Part shown: piece by piece, positions 34,091-35,977 of the stretch | How positions within the stretch are numbered: the stretch's first letter is position 1 | Layout of the letters: each line of letters starts with the position of its first letter | The notes under the pieces: generated by a model | The model's input: the letters and a program-made list of their open reading frames with translations, nothing else | Databases searched by the model: none | What the model was told of the DNA's origin: nothing | From: an uncultured beta proteobacterium | GTDB taxonomy: Bacteria; Pseudomonadota; Gammaproteobacteria; Burkholderiales; Burkholderiaceae_B | Assembly (NCBI GenBank): GCA_903821335.1 | Contig: CAIJKV010000090.1 | Location: 1 to 35,977 of the forward strand | Reading direction: 5' to 3' | Length of the DNA stretch: 35,977 nucleotides | Translations under genes and position numbers: made by a program

Positions 34091-35610
34091 GATTTCACCT
34101 TTGTGCTCGAAGCGACCTGACTCGGACTGCGACCCTCGACTTCCCAACCAAAGGGCTCAAAGTCAGAAGAGCCCTCGACGGTTTTCCAGTGTGGCTTGCG
34201 TGCTGCATAAACGAGAAGCGGGATGGCGACGAACAGTGCGTTTCCTGCGATCAGGATGATCACGTAGGTCGTTGGGCTCCCCACTGCAATCTGTGACGGG
34301 GGCACGAAGGACAGCACGAAGGCAATCATGGAGCCGACCAGCCCGGCACCGGCAAATATCCACATGCCCGACTCTCCGCCAGGAACTTTGTAGGGCCGTG
34401 CGGTACCCGGCTCAGTGTGGCGCAGATGTATTCCAGCGGAGAACATCAGCAGATACATGATCAGATACAGCGTGACGGTGAGTTGGCTGAGTATCTGATA
34501 AGCCGCCTGAACAGAGGGCAGGATGACGAACATGATGGCCACGAACGTGACGATCAAACCTTGCAGCCATAGGATGTTGCTGGCTACGCCGTTCTTGTTC
34601 AGCTTCTGGAAAAATGGCGGTAGGTAGCCTGCGCGCCCCACGACGGCCAGACCGGCAGAAGGACCTGCCACCCACACGGTGACACCGCCCAGTACGCCTG
34701 CGAACAGGGCGATGGCGATGACAGAACCCGCCCAGGGAATTCCAAAGATACGGAAAAAATCGTTGTAGGAAACCAGCAGACTTTGTGTCAGATTGATCTG
34801 GCTTTGGGGAACCACGAAGCCGATCGCCAGCGTGCCGAAGACAAAGATCGCGACGGTCAGTAAAGAGGAAATCAGGATGGCGAGTGGGTAGTTGCGATTG
34901 GGGTTGTCAATGTCTTTGACATGGATCGCATTCATTTCCATACCGGCGTAAAACAGGAAAATGCCGGCTGCAAGAACCAGATTGTCAAAGTTGCTGAAGT
35001 CGGGAATCAGCTTGTCCCAGCCGACCTGTATTTGCAGCGGCTTGCCGCTGGCCAAATAGATGAACCCCAGTACGATCAGGATGCCGGCCGGAATGATGGT
35101 GCCGATTATCCCACCCCATTTGCTGATCATGGACGAAGACTTCACGCCACGCAACGTCACGAACGTTGCGGCCCAATACACCACGAGAACCGCGACGATG
35201 GTGTAGATCTTGTTGGAAGAAAGTGCTGCGTCCCATTTCTGATTGGGCCCGACATAGGCAAGCGACACCCAGGCAAACGTCAGTACGGTCGGGAACCAGA
35301 TCGTCGACTCGACCCACAGCAGGAAGATCGCGACAAAGCCCCAACGGGGTCCAAAGGCCTCGCCCACCCAGCGAAAGACACCGCCTTTCTGCGGCCAACC
35401 CGTGGCGAGCTCAGCGGCGACGATCGACACCGGTATCAGGAAAAAAACTGCGGCGAAGAGATAATAGAAAATGGACGTCAGGCCGTAGACCGACTCAGCA
35501 GGCAGACCTCGCAAACTCACCACCGCGGTGACGTTCAACACGGCCAGTGTCATCACGCCCAATGTGGCCTTGCGCACCATGCCAGACTTAACAGGACTTG
35601 CGTTTGTCAT
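34087..35610 (-). CDS. APC-family amino-acid antiporter, GadC-like (glutamate/GABA or glutamine)
   Basis: The protein has 507 residues and about twelve membrane helices, beginning with a helix near 15-40 (TLGVMTLAVLNVTAVVSLRG). AAELATGWPQKGGVFRWVGEAFG is a motif of the GadC/APC group, given here as ELATGWPQKGG and FRWVGEAFG. The C-terminal cytoplasmic tail of about 38 residues (after YAARKPHW) could act like the pH-controlled plug of E. coli GadC. It likely exchanges glutamine, glutamate or GABA across the inner membrane; the exact substrate is not provable from sequence. A GGAGAA site precedes ATG 35610. glsA is translationally coupled downstream. Confidence 0.9.
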   Translation of the reverse strand: MTNASPVKSGMVRKATLGVMTLAVLNVTAVVSLRGLPAESVYGLTSIFYYLFAAVFFLIPVSIVAAELATGWPQKGGVFRWVGEAFGPRWGFVAIFLLWVESTIWFPTVLTFAWVSLAYVGPNQKWDAALSSNKIYTIVAVLVVYWAATFVTLRGVKSSSMISKWGGIIGTIIPAGILIVLGFIYLASGKPLQIQVGWDKLIPDFSNFDNLVLAAGIFLFYAGMEMNAIHVKDIDNPNRNYPLAILISSLLTVAIFVFGTLAIGFVVPQSQINLTQSLLVSYNDFFRIFGIPWAGSVIAIALFAGVLGGVTVWVAGPSAGLAVVGRAGYLPPFFQKLNKNGVASNILWLQGLIVTFVAIMFVILPSVQAAYQILSQLTVTLYLIMYLLMFSAGIHLRHTEPGTARPYKVPGGESGMWIFAGAGLVGSMIAFVLSFVPPSQIAVGSPTTYVIILIAGNALFVAIPLLVYAARKPHWKTVEGSSDFEPFGWEVEGRSPSQVASSTKVKS

Positions 35611-35684
35611 CAGATTCTCCGAAAACTGGATCGCATTTCGCCTTGATTATGGTCTGGACTCGCGTAAACCCATCGGGTCAGATC

Positions 35685-35699
35685 GCGCATCAAATGCGC
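35685..35699. promoter_or_regulatory. Short perfect dyad upstream of the antiporter operon
   Basis: GCGCAT (35685-35690) and ATGCGC (35694-35699) form a perfect 6-bp inverted repeat around CAA. It lies 75 bases upstream of the antiporter ATG in a 208-base gap. It might be an operator, or chance; I see no convincing promoter with it. The remainder of the gap (35611-35818) shows no gene. Confidence 0.25.
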
Positions 35700-35818
35700 T
35701 TATATTGAGATAAATCATGCGGTTGTGAAAACTTTTGGGTGCCTGCGATAAGCCGATTGGTTTCCCGGCGCGTGCGCGTCACCTTGTCGCCGCGCAGGCA
35801 CTCATGTCTGTCGCTTGC

Positions 35819-35977
35819 CTATTGAGCCACTTTCGGCGTTTCAGCGCCCCCGCCCAGCGCGCGGATCAGTCCGAGTTCAGCAAATAATTGCTGGCCTTGC
35901 AGGTCAAGCACCAAGGCCTGCTGGATCAAGGTCGGGAGCAGGGCGTCTTGAGCCTCAACCCTGCTGAGCAGACCGCG
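35819..35977 (-). CDS. C-terminal end of a TolC/NodT-type outer-membrane efflux protein (partial)
   Basis: The minus strand from the right edge reads RGLLSRVEAQDALLPTLIQQ and ends in a TAG at 35819. The remaining 52 residues are an amphipathic, coiled-coil-like helix (AQDALLPTLIQQALVLDLQGQQ in two parts) followed by IRALGGG. Efflux outer-membrane channels of the NodT family typically end with a helical bundle and a (Y/R)ALGGGW-type motif just before the stop. The frame is open to the window edge. The rest of the gene, and likely partner RND pump genes, lie beyond it. Confidence 0.7.
   Translation of the reverse strand, partial: RGLLSRVEAQDALLPTLIQQALVLDLQGQQLFAELGLIRALGGGAETPKVAQ

Overview
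The window is a gene-dense, GC-rich chromosomal segment of a betaproteobacterium, most likely order Burkholderiales and close to the Alcaligenaceae. This is inferred from protein character (a BktB-like thiolase, a TAXI-family binding protein, Betaproteobacteria-like LeuS, ProA and IspH) and from the core gene order leuS-lptE-holA-proA. I see no tRNA, rRNA, CRISPR array, prophage gene or transposase. No gap between genes exceeds 300 bases.

Layout. 1-6150 (minus strand): the redox chaperone Hsp33 (cut by the left edge), a gamma-carbonic-anhydrase-like protein, an acyl-CoA synthetase, an RDD membrane protein, a 62-residue protein with a striking promoter/operator region, an RlmL-like rRNA methyltransferase with a long disordered N-terminus, and HemJ. 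6157-12575 (minus): proA, holA, lptE, leuS, rpmG and rpmB, with a strong hairpin terminator after rpmG. 12730-17711: an accessory block of mixed orientation (Bcr/CflA-type efflux pump, cyclopropane-fatty-acid synthase, luciferase-like oxidoreductase, BktB-like thiolase). It lies between rpmB and radC, which are neighbours in E. coli and many other proteobacteria. Three short tandem repeats mark its radC side. 17886-21414: radC, then a compact plus-strand operon fkpB-ispH-maiA-eda.

21403-29476 (minus): six closely packed genes, in transcription order nnrE, an exported alpha/beta hydrolase, a Baeyer-Villiger-type flavin monooxygenase, a TPR/GT41 (SPINDLY/OGT-like) glycosyltransferase, a membrane-anchored TAXI binding protein and a KdgK-like sugar kinase. 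Several pairs overlap by a few bases. kdgK converges on eda, the next enzyme-type of ketodeoxygluconate catabolism. 29548-32505: a stand-alone SGNH hydrolase divergent from an acyltransferase-3/SGNH fusion, a probable surface-glycan acyl-modification pair. 32546-35610 (minus): a small channel-like protein with a non-canonical filter, then glutaminase translationally coupled to a GadC-like antiporter, which resembles a glutamine-dependent acid-resistance pair. The right edge holds the C-terminus of a TolC/NodT-type outer-membrane efflux protein.

Most of the window is ordinary core genome. The places most worth a second look are the paired AGGG-N4-CCCT operators around the promoter at 4044-4084, the GT41-TAXI coupled pair, the cassette between rpmB and radC with its tandem repeats, and the unusual SGNH and channel proteins.
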